Assembly (NCBI GenBank): GCA_019649035.1
Contig: BMAT01000732.1
Location: forward strand, 86,449 to 135,617
DNA: 49,169 nucleotides
Reading direction: 5' to 3'
DNA from: Elysia marginata
Taxonomy: Eukaryota > Mollusca > Gastropoda > Plakobranchidae
A program made the position numbers and the translations under genes. Positions 39,265 to 48,580 of this stretch are shown in pieces. How positions within the stretch are numbered: position 1 is the stretch's first letter; each line of letters opens with the position of its first letter. The notes below the pieces were generated by a model. The model did not search any database. It was not told the DNA's origin and saw only the letters and a list, made by a program, of their open reading frames with translations.

Positions 39265-42200
39265 GTCTACAGTGTATAGGCCTGTAGATCTCTCGCACAC
39301 ATGCTTGCGAACCAGTGACCATCGCTGCCACCGCCTGCACTATTATGTCTTGTGTGTGTGTGTTTGCACGATGCCCTTTGTTTTTCAAAAGCTGAGCATC
39401 GAGGTCTGTGGATACCAATGCCACCCTACCGGTCCCTTTTCAGTGGCGCACCATACTGCACCTCTCACAGTCTCAGTCTCACCTCCCTCCCCCTCCACGC
39501 GCGGTGTAAACTGATTGAACTGAAGAGCTTGAGACTGAGAGTAACGATGTCGTAATTTTATTGCCTATTGACCCACGCATAGCCACACACCATACCCACA
39601 TTGCCTCTCATGAGTCATGATTGAGTGTGCATAACTAGCGCTTACTTAGTTTCAGTCCATTTGATCACCCTAGCATCGAAGTAGCCAGTCACATTTTATC
39701 TTTCTCAGTCTCATCCAAATTTAACTTATTGCAATGTCTACTCCAAACAAAAGAAAGCGCATCACTATTGACACGAAAGTTGAAATCATCAATGCAGTTG
39801 AGAAGAAGGAGAAATTCAGTAGGGCACTTCTTACCCCCCTTCAATGTGAAGCCTCTGTAAACCCTTTTATGGGAATAGCCTCTTTAAACCCTTTTATGGG
39901 AATAACGAGAACCCCTGCTATAACGAGAGTTCAAGAAAAAACATGAGTTCTCGTTATTACCGAGTTTTACTGTATCAAGAATGGGAGCCTTATCTGGGTG
40001 GGTCAAAGGGCATGCTTTGAAAGTAAAGGAGTATAATAAATGTTTTTCGTAGTATTTTGACTCCATTTTCCAAGAAAATTTAGGCTGAATTCAATCTAAA
40101 GAGAAGATTCCAATTCCTGCTTAAAAAAAAAAAAGAAATTATACTTTTAGTAATTGCCTTGTTTGAAGAAAGTTCAGTTTGTTCTTTCAGCATGAATGAA
40201 TATATAAAAGATATTTAGTTAGACCTGCTAAAATACGTATTCTGAATTTGCAGTATAATTATTTAGATCTCAATCTTTTACTTCAAATCAATATTTTCCA
40301 ACACATACTTGACTTTTACAGGCTACTTTACAAATAACAAAGATATGCACTGTGCAAAAAAATAAATTTTGTTGAAACCAATCCAAATAGTTTAAATCTA
40401 AAGCTTCCTTATTATAAAGTCTTAAAACCAACAAATTTAAATTTTACCCATTCAGTTGCCTCTTAAAATGAATTTAAGTTAAAAAGGATATAGGCATATC
40501 CTTTAGTATTTTAACACGAAACTGATCATTTATTATTCCATGCACAAGTCTACTGCAAGTAGAGGAACATTAATTAAAAGCCAGCAATTTTTTTAAATTT
40601 TTTTTAATTTGAAAGAATCCATTGATGGTGCTATTTTTTTCACTGCAGTTCATCGGGACAAATCATGAAAGGAACAGATGATAATAAATGTGAAATATAT
40701 TCCAAACATACGTTGAGTTCATTTTGTTTCAAACTACCTGGTAATGTTCAGAAAGATGGGCATGATACTCGAGAAGAAGCAGGTCTCTATACTTGTCTGT
40801 AACTTCTCCAGCTCTGCAACATTTCTCTGGTCTGGATGTCGGCCGCCCTGAAATCAACAAAATGACATTCTACTTGAGAAAGTTTACTCAAAGCAAAATC
40901 ATCTTGATTGTAAAAGGTAAACACCATTCATTGTGCAACCATGTAAGTTTCTCTGAATACTCAGGAAAGACTTTTAGCATCAAATGCAAACTAGAGCTCT
41001 GTCGAAAATCATTTTTACCAACTTTCATTTATTCATTTCATTGTTAATCATGCTTTCTTTTTAAGAGCACAAACTACATTCCTTGTAAGTGTACAAATCT
41101 AGTACATGTACCATTTTTGAAAGTGATGCTTTGTATGTATGTTATTTCTTGTACATCTATGTTTCCTGCAATAACCAAAACAAGGTGCCTCTTGAGAGGA
41201 CAAAAAAGATGTATCTTATCTTATATCAAAATTTTGTGAGCCCAGCTGAAAACTTAATTTTTAATAAAAGTCTTAGAACACAATATTGAAACAATGGAAA
41301 AAAATTGAAAGCTGCGCTGGGGAAATATAGACATGAGCCTTGAGGTTGTGTTTTCAAAAATAAAAATAGAATGAATAACACCACAATTTGCATATAAATT
41401 GAACTAATGTCAAGCATATTTTTGTACTTCTAGCTCTAATAGTAAAATAATGACAGCCAAAATCCACCTACCCAATTTATGAACTGTTCGACAACAGTCA
41501 GTTTCCTACTTTCACACCAAGTTCTAACATGTGGAAGTATCTGTTCAGCAATAAAGATAAAATTGACAAAGAGAGTTTTTAAGAGAGTTTTTGCTTGTTT
41601 GTATCCAACAAAGCATAGTCTGCACTAAGTTTTATTATATAAGATTGCACATTTTGGAAAGAATTTGACCAAAATGAGAGCATTTATTTCAGACAAAAAG
41701 CTGGTTGGCAGCATTTTATGATTTATTTTAAGTTTTTCAATATTAATTTTTTATTATTATTGAGAATAGAGTACAAAACTATCCTTCTTGCCTGCAAAGT
41801 CTTCAGAGAGGGAGTGTGGCAACAGGAACGATTATTTGCGCTCTTAGCTCATACTCAATTCAAATCTAGACCTTATTCAGTAACTCTATATACTAGTCTT
41901 TTTTTCTTTTCTCTTCATATAATGTTTATATGTCTTTTTTTTCTTCAACATTTATGTATTATAATTGTGGTAAAATTATTTCAATTTTATATTGAAAAAA
42001 AAAATAGAGTTATGGCCTCTTTATCAGTCGATAAAAAGTGGAAACAATGAAGTAATGTCTATATACATTGAGCTGAGGAATTTGAAAGCTTTTTTGTTCT
42101 GTTATAAAATAACGTCGCCTCTTTTGAAATGCTACAAACATCATATTTCTCAAGATCACAACAGCGATATTTTTAAAAAGTTGGCACTAACCTCCTTTTT

Positions 42201-42305
42201 GATGAAATCCCTCTCAGCAAAGAATTCATCAGTGTAAGATGTGATAAAGATTTTCACAGTGGTTTGCTCTGGCAAAGATTCTGTGCAGTCTACAGCACAT
42301 GCCAT
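15696..42305 (-). CDS. TTC41-like STAND NTPase: DUF4062 - P-loop NTPase - TPR - acidic tail (23 exons, 1424 aa)
   Basis: Exons in transcript order: 42305-42192, 41540-41472, 40847-40738, 38779-38646, 37803-37673, 37327-37235, 35683-35540, 33735-33593, 32091-31977, 30492-30385, 30110-29937, 29310-29129, 27700-27531, 27092-26921, 25925-25667, 25368-25250, 23326-23194, 22702-22586, 21592-21449, 20847-20767, 19029-18925, 17785-17615, 16982-15696. They sum to 4275 nt with every intron GT-AG and every phase matching. The protein has a DUF4062-like start, Walker A (283-291) and Walker B (378-386), a helical middle and TPR-like repeats (about 707-996), the layout of TTC41/Gnn. Proteins of this class act as NTP-driven signalling scaffolds; the exact role of TTC41 is not known to me. 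Start ATG is at 42305 (purine at -3, G at +4). The tail (997-1424) is unlike the rest. Alternatives are another NACHT/TPR protein such as an NPHP3-like or NWD-type STAND protein. Gene model firm, family name likely, function unknown. Confidence 0.88.
17212..17220. other. N base before a T-run in intron 22
   Basis: A single N at 17212 precedes a poly-T tract; minor assembly ambiguity with no effect on exons. Confidence 0.9.
17322..17490. repeat. Degenerate CAGTCAGGTC-type MITE in intron 22
   Basis: ATACAGTCAGGTCCATATAC with CAAACTTGGATAAGTCAAAT is partly mirrored at 17455-17485 (TAGTTATCCAAACTGCACCG). It resembles the element at 21138-21326. Confidence 0.4.
19030..20766 (-). other. Intron 20 of STAND gene
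   Basis: Mostly AT-rich. The stretch 19860-20130 is richer in GC than the rest of the intron and is open on the minus strand for 82 codons, but it has no recognisable motif and no splice borders that would insert it in frame. It may be an old repeat. Confidence 0.5.
21138..21326. mobile_element. CAGTCAGACC-type MITE in intron 19 (189 bp)
   Basis: Left end CAGTCAGACCTCAATCTCAT and right end, inverted, CAGTCAAGTCTACATAATTC, with TA-like flanks on the left. No coding capacity. Confidence 0.5.
22239..22269. repeat. (TA)n microsatellite in intron 18
   Basis: About fifteen TA units in a row. It is intronic and likely polymorphic in length. Confidence 0.95.
23613..24667 (-). mobile_element. Tc1/mariner-like transposon copy A in intron 16, coding broken
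   Basis: Ends TCAGGTGGCCCAAAAA and inverted TCTGGTGGCCCCCCCAAAA, flanked by TA. On the minus strand it keeps parts of a DDE transposase: VMVSACVCWNGK, an LQQDG..SHTS block and DDWPPQSPDLNQMDHAMWDS. Stops and frameshifts interrupt these blocks and the N-terminal helix-turn-helix is poorly preserved, so it is inactive. It is related to copy B at 30720-31828. Confidence 0.85.
24775..25165 (-). mobile_element. Pogo/Tigger-like MITE, family 1 copy 2
   Basis: The reverse complement begins CAGTAAATTTCGAATCTAAC and continues AAACTTTG.GGGAAA and TTTGTTGAAGCCAAG, matching the element at 8854-9336; the other end retains TTGGATACAAGGCCCA. It lies 85 bp from exon 16. Confidence 0.6.
25667..29310 (-). other. 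Exons 12-15: helical and winged-helix-like region after the NTPase
   Basis: Residues about 446-706. Exon 12 holds the helices LIEDILETNQLKEKQLRALL and PLWLTLACQEIKLAG; exon 13 GILCLLEASAAGLNEFELRE, like the winged-helix step of STAND proteins; exon 14 a charged K/E stretch followed by FLRPYGDSREGRLDFYHRAL, matching the 'FxHxxLxxAVxxRY' end of the module across the 14/15 border; exon 15 AYYFWHRKLATYFKDHADTS and paired helices to the TPRs. Splice phases alternate (2, 1, 2, 0), which fixes the joins. Confidence 0.75.
28720..28935 (+). repeat. Probable tRNA-derived SINE, in intron 12
   Basis: CTTAGTGGCAAGGCGGTGAG resembles an A box region and GGTTCGAATC about 32 bases later is a near-perfect B box. 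The sequence after it is tRNA-unrelated. It is different from the SINE at 10250-10507. No target-site duplication was identified, so the borders are estimates. Confidence 0.45.
29625..29736. mobile_element. 112-bp MITE in intron 11
   Basis: Begins ATTGGGAATGAGA and ends with its exact inverse TCTCATTCCCAAT (13 bp). No coding capacity; the family is unknown. Confidence 0.7.
30720..31828 (+). mobile_element. Tc1/mariner-like transposon copy B in intron 9, coding broken
   Basis: TA-flanked inverted ends (TTGGGTGGCACCCCCAAAAA and inverted TCGGGTGGCTCCCAAAAACA). On the plus strand, the N-terminal helix-turn-helix remains as RKMTAELQTGRSTILRIAKR (30937-30996). Further on come FLLACAG, an FVVKDDW block near 31373 and PQSPDLN, interrupted by stops; the catalytic triad cannot be read in one frame. 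It is 1.1 kb, near full length for the family, and in opposite orientation to copy A. Confidence 0.88.
33003..33406. repeat. Minisatellite with ~56-71-bp unit in intron 8
   Basis: About six to seven imperfect units, each with AGCAGCTGCAGATGTAGTGG or a variant, then CACAAG and CTTG..CT.TGGCTGCCACTA. Unit starts lie near 33008, 33064, 33128, 33199, 33261, 33329 and 33394. Adjacent units alternate between a good and a poor match, suggesting a two-unit higher-order repeat. Confidence 0.8.
33850..34291 (+). mobile_element. 5'-truncated RTE-like LINE fragment with target-site duplications, in intron 7
   Basis: Encodes the C-terminal end of a non-LTR reverse transcriptase: MLYGCETWTMRKADESKIEA, then FFKRLQRVSWKDRRTN and RRLKYIGHAERN, then a basic RGRGRPSLSYVDQ block. 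The reading frame is open through 34282 and the element ends in AGGTA repeats, a short tandem tail usual for RTE-type LINEs. The direct repeat AGTACCACTAG flanks it at 33839-33849 and 34292-34302. Open codons before 33850 belong to the host intron, not to the LINE. Confidence 0.85.
34905..35348. mobile_element. 444-bp MITE with long inverted ends, in intron 7
   Basis: Left end ACATATGTCTTGCATTCTGT then CCAAATGAGTCGTAAGTCG; right end, inverted, ACATATGTCTCACAACCAGT then CCAAATGAGTCTAAGTCG. The arms span about 45 bp. A partial copy is at 9984-10150. The 72 open codons inside on the plus strand have no recognisable motif. Confidence 0.75.
35540..37803 (-). other. Exons 5-7: linker between DUF4062 and NTPase
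   Basis: Residues about 143-265. Exon 5 starts SLFLLRDDDSIQDV and carries a polar, Ser/Lys-rich stretch; exon 6 has the VVTYSPKYQG strand and TFSDEFKQS helix; exon 7 has VTDFIKQRIAYDY and a basic stretch RLSHHEFLQSRGKSVWGR that leads to the P-loop exon. The SRGKSVWGR...VVQQIENYI pattern is typical of the helix that precedes a STAND P-loop. Intron 6 carries a LINE 3' end. Confidence 0.75.
36390..37193 (+). mobile_element. 3' end of a CR1/Jockey-like LINE in intron 6
   Basis: From 36390 the plus strand encodes, with one stop in the way, ILTFGITVWGGDIS, NKIIKKATNITQ, LPLLDELYSSYVIKKSLKIM, DESHPLSTSYKRF and CRTERYRETFIPTSIRKLK before a TGA near 36713. This is the pattern of the last part of LINE ORF2 (HPL..., R..R...FIP..I..LN). 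A ~470-bp 3' UTR follows and ends in AATAAAG plus TTCATA repeats at 37175-37192. The element is 5'-truncated and dead. Confidence 0.8.
38872..39972 (+). mobile_element. Pogo/Tigger deletion derivative in intron 3, keeps only the start of a transposase
   Basis: Ends CAGTGGTACCCATTTTTAAC and inverted CAGTAAAACTCGGTAATAAC, flanked by TA at 38870-38871 and 39973-39974. AACGAGAAC motifs repeat at both subterminal regions. At 39734 a plus-strand ORF begins MSTPNKRKRITIDTKVEIIN, the start of the CENP-B-type helix-turn-helix of Tigger transposases, and breaks off around residue 30. The rest of the transposase is deleted. CT and GT simple repeats (39228-39262, about 39352) lie within the element. Confidence 0.85.
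40970..41225 (+). repeat. Possible second LINE 3' end in intron 2
   Basis: A weak match to a LINE ORF2 end (LELCRKSFLPTFIYSF) is followed by about 150 bp and a tail with TGCCTCTTGAGAGGACAAAA and TTATCTTA repeats, like LINE 3' UTRs. Evidence is thin and the 5' border is not visible. Confidence 0.3.
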
Positions 42306-42358
42306 GACTGGATGGAAGAAAGTGTGAAGTTTCACAAGATTGATACAAGCCTGCGATC
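42192..42358 (-). other. Exon 1 of STAND gene model: 3' splice site, leader and start codon
   Basis: A 3' splice site (TGTTAACAG) ends at 42359, so this exon is preceded by at least one upstream exon. The ATG at 42305 lies 53 bases into the exon; no stop interrupts the same frame before it, so an N-terminal extension from an upstream exon cannot be excluded. The exon ends at GAG|GTTAGT. The ATG is the likely start because the conserved VKIFITSYTDEFFAERD strand-helix begins only 16 residues later. Confidence 0.8.
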
Positions 42359-45300
42359 CTGTTAACATAAAAAAGAAACTGCTGAAATAGAACTTACAAA
42401 AGAAATTGATAGGTCAAAGCAATGACTTTCTTGTAATTCTTAGAACTAGTCAATAGAAAATGTAACTTCTTTAACCTTAAGGTATAATGATTTCAACAAA
42501 AGAAATTATTTTTAACTAGTTATAATCTCTAATGCAAAAAAATACTTGCTTATGGAGTAATTATTAGAGTCATCCCAATCTTAGTTGTTACATACAGTCC
42601 TGCTACCAACCAACAAACCAAGATTTAAATCATAATCACTTGCAACCATACAAGTTTAACTTAAAAGTACCTTTGATCTCTTTAGAAGCTCACTGAAACA
42701 TGTCAAAACCTTCATAAGATGGGTTTATTCCAGACAGGATCTATTTTACTGGAAATAAAGCAAATTTAAACAAAGCATTACTTGACATTATTTATTAAGT
42801 CCTCATTCAAAAGGAATTACATGCAGCCTTTTTAATTTATATTTTGATTGTTGTTTTCTTTTATTAATGATTGCCCACTGATGGGTAAAAAGTCTTCCAC
42901 AACCAATTTTTTTGTCACTCAGATACAACATCTATGAAAAAAGACTTAAAATAAAATTTAAATCAATATCTTCCATTTGAAATCAATCAACATAAGACAG
43001 TGATTTTTTCCACTCCTAGTGGTCTGGGTATAGAGTATACCATGACAAAGTGAACTGAAATAAAAATATTGTTTCAAACTAAAATATTCTCAAGATTTAT
43101 TTTGCCATGAATTTCAATGAAGAATTATTGAGCCACTGAATTTCTGAAACTTGACTATTGTTAAATATGTATATAAATATATGGTATACTGTGCTCATCG
43201 AAAACAGGCTTCCCCGTAATGACATTTAGTTCTCTGGCTGCCCATGTGGTACATCAGTCTAGAGCCTGTGCAGATACTTAAGTAATAGTAAGGCCGATTC
43301 TAGTGTATCCAACTTAAGCCTAATCTTTTTCTTCTAAAATTCTGAAGTTGATCAATTAAACTTTGCAATTCATACTACAAAAATAGGTCAAAGTAAGAAC
43401 CTTCAGTGGCTCTACCCTTCACTAAAAACAAGTGCTGCGAAAGCTCCAATATAAATGCATTATTGTGGCCTATTTAGATATCTCGATCTAGATATATAGC
43501 AAAATTCCTAGGACAGCAGAAACTGGTGAGCTTTTTACTCTAACAACTACTTTCACCTGAAACAAACTCACAAAATCTAGAGTTACACCACTTAAATGAT
43601 CAGAGAATGAAAAGCCATTAATTTGCAACAATTAAAACTTACCAACTCGTAATCTGGTGATTGCAAGTTTCCCAACCACAACTTATCATATCATAACTGC
43701 CTTGGGAAAGCAATTTATCCACTTTCCTCAGTCTAACTACCTGTAAAATGAGTACCTGGCTTTCAGCTTGAAATTTTTGGAATGAGATTTGAGCGCATAA
43801 CAGGCAGCCGAGCTGTAATGCTCTGAAATATGAGTTGAATTTGCTGTGGTGTGTATAGATCTGCTAGGTGAAAGTCTTAAGATTGCCCAACACAACAGTG
43901 TGTGGTTTAAGACTATTTTAAGTATTTATAACCATTTTGTTTTGTGCAGTTTTTTTTGTTTTTTAAGCCCTAATAAGAATATCTAGATTCTATCTAGTAT
44001 AAAATCTCTTAAGTAATCTCTCTCTAAAAATAATTCAATTATAAATTCAAATTATCTAATCCAGAGAATTAATTTATTTAAAGACTAGAAATAGAATGTA
44101 GGTCAGATGGGACTGCAATTATACTAGCGATATAGATCTGAAAATTTGAAATGAGCAATGAGCAAAAAAAAAACCTTAATAAAGAGGTATTGATGAGCAC
44201 AACACAAATCTTTAGAAATTTTGAAAATCAGACTCATGAACTCAAAGGTTACACCTTAGTATGGATCATGTTTTCACTTTTTTTTCCCTTTTTGGGATGC
44301 ATTGTTTTTTTACGCAGAAGTATGAACAACTTGTAAAGTTGTATTCTAAAACAACATATCTTTAGCAAACACAAAGGTGGATTGTTTTCACTTTGCATGC
44401 TTCTGATTGTTCAAAAAAAAAACTTTGCATGCTATGAGTATGGGTATGACGAGGAATTCAATAATCAATTCCATCAACAGAATTGTGGTTTTTCTTCTCT
44501 TGCATTAGTTACTATTCATGAAGATGATGCCATAAATTTGCAGACATAAAAATGATTTTTAATGCAAAATACTGAAAATTTTACAAAACGGCCCCTACTC
44601 AGGACTAATGAAAACTCAGATTGGGTCATTTAGGTTAGACTGCAGTTGGAATTTGGCCCAAAAACATATTTTTAACTTTTTCTATGCCGGCGACCGATAC
44701 ATTGGTCGGCCAATTTGACCTATTTAGACCAACAACCGATTCACTGGTCCCGGTATATTTGGTTCCGCTGCTTTTATTTTTCAAATTTTTTAAGATAACT
44801 ATATTATTGTTGAACAAAAATTAGGACTACAGGCCACGAAATATCTCATGCACGTTTGTTTTGAATCCATTTTTGGTGCAAAATTAATACACTCAGTATA
44901 ATCGTCTCTGTCAATCATGAGGTACAGTCAGAACCTAAAATTACCTTCGGCACAGTAAGAGTTATTAGTTAAATGTTTTTATAAGTTGAAAACAAAGATT
45001 ATTGAAATGCATGCCAGAATGCAGAAATTTTGTAAGATGTTCATGAAGAGGAAGTATAACTTATATAATTTTCTTTTATTTTAATTAAGATCCTTATTGT
45101 TTGCAGTTTTTTGGTGATTTGACTAGATACTTGCAAAAGCACCAGTAACTGAGTAAGTGACAAAAAATTTTGTTTTGTCATACATGTAGTGGTGTAGTTT
45201 ATAATTAATCAAGATTATGAATCAAATAGTAAGCTTTCCTTGTGACAATGATCTCATGTTCTAAAGCTCCTTTTTGGCTATTACATGGTCTATTTATAAA

Positions 45301-48300
45301 TAGTCTTTAGAAGGCTAAATCTCATTTAAACTTTTAGCTGCAATCTTTTCAAGATGAATGTGATTGCAAAAAGTTGAAAAATCGATATAATTTCCATATT
45401 TTTCAAAATATATAGACTCTAGTCTATATATCAGTATTAATATATGCACTGTAATTTAAAGTGGTGAGCAGATGGGAGCGAAGAAATGAAAGTTATGTAC
45501 AAAAAGGAAAGTTAAAACAGAAAAATCCTATCTTAGATATCTATAAATTCTATCTTGGGATTACAAAAAGATTTTTCTAGATTTCTAGCTCATTGTAATG
45601 TTTGTAGTACTATTGATTTCATGACGAGTTCAGCCTGATTAGGGTAATTGAACCAGGGATCATGTTCTGCCAAATACTTAGTCTAGTCGTAGGCATTCCC
45701 AGGAGCTCCTCAGTGCCAGTCTGTCTGGACACCCAGACCACCCAGAAAAGCTAATAGATAGCTCTTTTCCTAAACCCTAACTCCTTAGTTTCTAAAGTAC
45801 TACTTCGAGCAAGACAGTTGTCTTTCCTATAGACTGGTAGCCCTTACTCCATTATGAATCTTAGAAGTCTAGAGATAGATTCTTAGACTTCTGACTCCTT
45901 AGTATGATAGTTTCCAAAATATTATATACGTTGAAATCTATAGGTTTGGTGCAATTTATATAATCTAGGCTATACATTAGTCCTTACCACAAAACCAAAA
46001 ACTGAAAAAGAGTGCACATGAGTGTGCGTGTGTGGAGGGGGGGGGGTAAAATAAAGGCATCAATATTCTAGATCAAGAGAATCTAGTTAAAGATAATAAC
46101 GCAGATAGATTTTACTAAATTTATACTGAAAAGAACTAAACAGATTGATCATGGAAAACTTGGATTATCAGACTTTGATTTAGGAGGCTTCCACTGTATT
46201 TCTTACAAGTTGAGAATCAATCTGAGACTTTTTTTTATGTTTTTTTTTACAGTTACAGTAATAGATCTAGAGAATCTAGATCTAGATATGGTGTAACTGT
46301 AAGTTAGCCTTTGAGTTCAAAATTGGCAGGTTTTGTTTTTTGTCATCAATACAGACTTTATTTAGTCTACTTCAGATAATTAGGCCTACTAAAAACGGAT
46401 CTTGAGTCATAAGAGCCAATGCTAAAGTGAAGCATAGCTTTAGGCAGTATGTAAAACTTCGTTGGGTCTGTATTACGTACAAATTCAGAACCAGATTTCT
46501 TCTAGATCGGCTGGATTACAGCTCTATGAACTCAAGTTTCTGCTCGCTGGAGACAAGTCAGTAGTCAGTCAAGCTGTTATGTTGAGATTTTTGCCTACTT
46601 GAATAGTACCTGAAACTCTATGAGTAGTACACAGAAGAGTTCCAATCGTTGTTTTCTTTTGACTTTGGCCAACCGAAAAGGGAAAACAGACGCAATTTTA
46701 TAAAATAATATTTTAAGATTCGGTATGTTCTAGTTTTAAAGATACTTTCAAATTATCTTAAATTTTTGAAGCAAATAAATTGTATAGATTCAGAAAATTA
46801 ACAAGATATACCAAACGTAGAAACAATACACAATTTTGTTGCTTAATTAAATCTAAATTATATGACCTGAAACTGCCAAGTCGGCAGTTTCCTTTTTATC
46901 AGTATGTTAGCATGATAGATTTTCCGCTCGTCGTTCATTGGGCTCGTTAGCAGTAGATCTATCAAAATTTTCCTAACCTTCAAACTACTTCATTTTGAGG
47001 GATTTCTTTGTTTATTTTTTGTGATTTTTTTTAATTTTTGCTTGATGTCTTGTTAATCTAGTAAACTCTGTAGACCTTGAACTTTTTTCCAGTCGTAATT
47101 GTAGATTTTCCCTTTCCGCACCCACTGCTGTGGCAGAATCGATTCTTTGTTACCGATTAAAAATTTAGACGGATATAAGACAACATTAGCCTTATGAAGA
47201 TTTTTAGTTCATAGGCAAACTCTTTAGGCACTAAGCAGAAACAAAAGCTTGGCATAAAAATGGGCTGCCCCGCCTTATACTGCATTGGGTGAGGTCGTAA
47301 CTCCGATGTGAATTTATCTCGTAGCTATAAATTCTATTTTTTGTCGCCGTCATCGGTCTCGTAAACTGGAAATATTGGATTCCAAGTATTTGATGACGAT
47401 AACGACACAGCAATGGCTATCATTACCTCGCACTGAGCTCTATATCGGCCTGTTTTCTATTAACACAGTAATAAAGGTACAGCTTTCACACACCCAGGAA
47501 GTGTCCTTTTAGAGAAATTTTAGGCATGACTGGCCAACGATGATCTCAGAAGCGCTATCAGCAGCCTTGCTTGGCGGAAAGCTCTCAGGTGCAATGGCAT
47601 TCAACGTGCAATACTGACGAGCGGAAAAAACTTGAATTGCTCCAACCCCTTCACCAACTTGTTTGCTTTTTATAGGGCGAGGGGAATGCAGTGGTCACAA
47701 CAATCAATAAAGTATAACTCACCTAAAAAGTATCAGAAGGGTTAGGGTGTTTTTTTTTTTGTGCCCGCATTGCATCAGCACTCCTGTAGACTTTAGCCTT
47801 TTGTGTCTGTCGATAATCATAATGTGGCTTCATATGTGGCTGGTTAACCAATGCCAGCTCCAGCATGAGTATGAAGAGCAATTGGGTTGTTCATATTGGG
47901 CTGTAGAAGATCAGCTATATATATATATATAACATCTGCTTATGATTGTCCCCTCGTTTCACAAAACAACGCATGGCGCAGTTCGCTGTACCAGAACAAA
48001 AATAGAAAAGTGGAACAAGATTCTTTTCTTTTCCCAACATTCTTTGCCATAATCTTTTCAATATCCCCACAGCATGTGGGCTATAAGGAATAAAGCGAGG
48101 GGATCTACATCCTTGCCAGCAAGACTGACAGCAGACTGTTCAACATTGTTAGTCACCGCGCCAAAACTAAAGTTACGGAGGTGACGCCGTTGTAATGACA
48201 TCTAAAAACCTGAAAGAAGATAGCCTGAAGCAGACTACCTGTGAACTTTCCCATGTCTGTGCAGAGTTTGGAAGAATAGCAGGATCGACAAGATAACAAC

Positions 48301-48400
48301 ATTTTTCATCGGCTGAGCTGAAGAGTACAGATCAACCTCAGCCAAAGACAACACACAAGTGCCCGTACACCAAACCTGCATAATCAGTTTACTTATCTAC
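42359..48400 (-). other. Presumed 5' UTR/promoter region of the STAND gene; no certain exon
   Basis: Because exon 1 of the coding model has a 3' splice site, an upstream leader exon should lie here or beyond. Minus-strand donor-like sequences with GTAAGT (exon side ending at 43643) and GTGAGT (near 47720) are candidates, but neither is backed by any coding signal. Dispersed TCTAGATCT-type palindromes occur (about 43479, 46260). No protein-coding gene is recognised. Confidence 0.35.
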
Positions 48401-48401
48401 A

Positions 48402-48580
48402 ATGGGACTGTTCCGTGTACTTTTAAAAATTCTTCTAGAGCACTTCCCCTTGGACAATGGTGAGTTTTTAGGCAAGCGCTGGAGTTATTTGAAGAACTAC
48501 CTTGCCAGCAGAAGAGTCTGACAGTGGGCCCACTTTCAGACTTTACAAACAAAAAAGGTTAGTACTGAAACAGTCCCATA
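48402..48580. mobile_element. MITE with ATGGGACTGTT ends (179 bp)
   Basis: Left end ATGGGACTGTTCCGTGTACT and right end, inverted, ATGGGACTGTTTCAGTACTA, about 20 bp with a few mismatches. It is non-coding. Confidence 0.5.

Larger units (their letters stand above)
38646..42305 (-). other. Exons 1-4: DUF4062-like domain
   Basis: Residues about 17-143. The segment begins VKIFITSYTDEFFAERD, continues with ILPHVRTWCESR (exon 2), a stretch rich in E/K/Q (exon 3), IMPIFLNITSSSLGWVPLWG across the exon 3/4 border, and a helical end EEIVEDFQEAFGLLYEDLE. This is the pattern of the N-terminal DUF4062 fold found ahead of STAND NTPases (short beta strand, E-R-D helix, later 'FLN.T..R.GW.P' strand). The usual arginine after the FLN strand is replaced by serines here. 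Intron 3 contains the pogo/Tigger derivative. Confidence 0.7.

Noticed and set aside
39182..39555. Overlapping ORFs of 67-80 codons
   Set aside because: They are CT/GT-rich low-complexity sequence inside the Tigger derivative and have no homology pattern.
44690..44760. Repeated GACCGAT...GGTC imperfect palindromes
   Set aside because: Arms are short and mismatched, with no defined borders; not enough to call an element.
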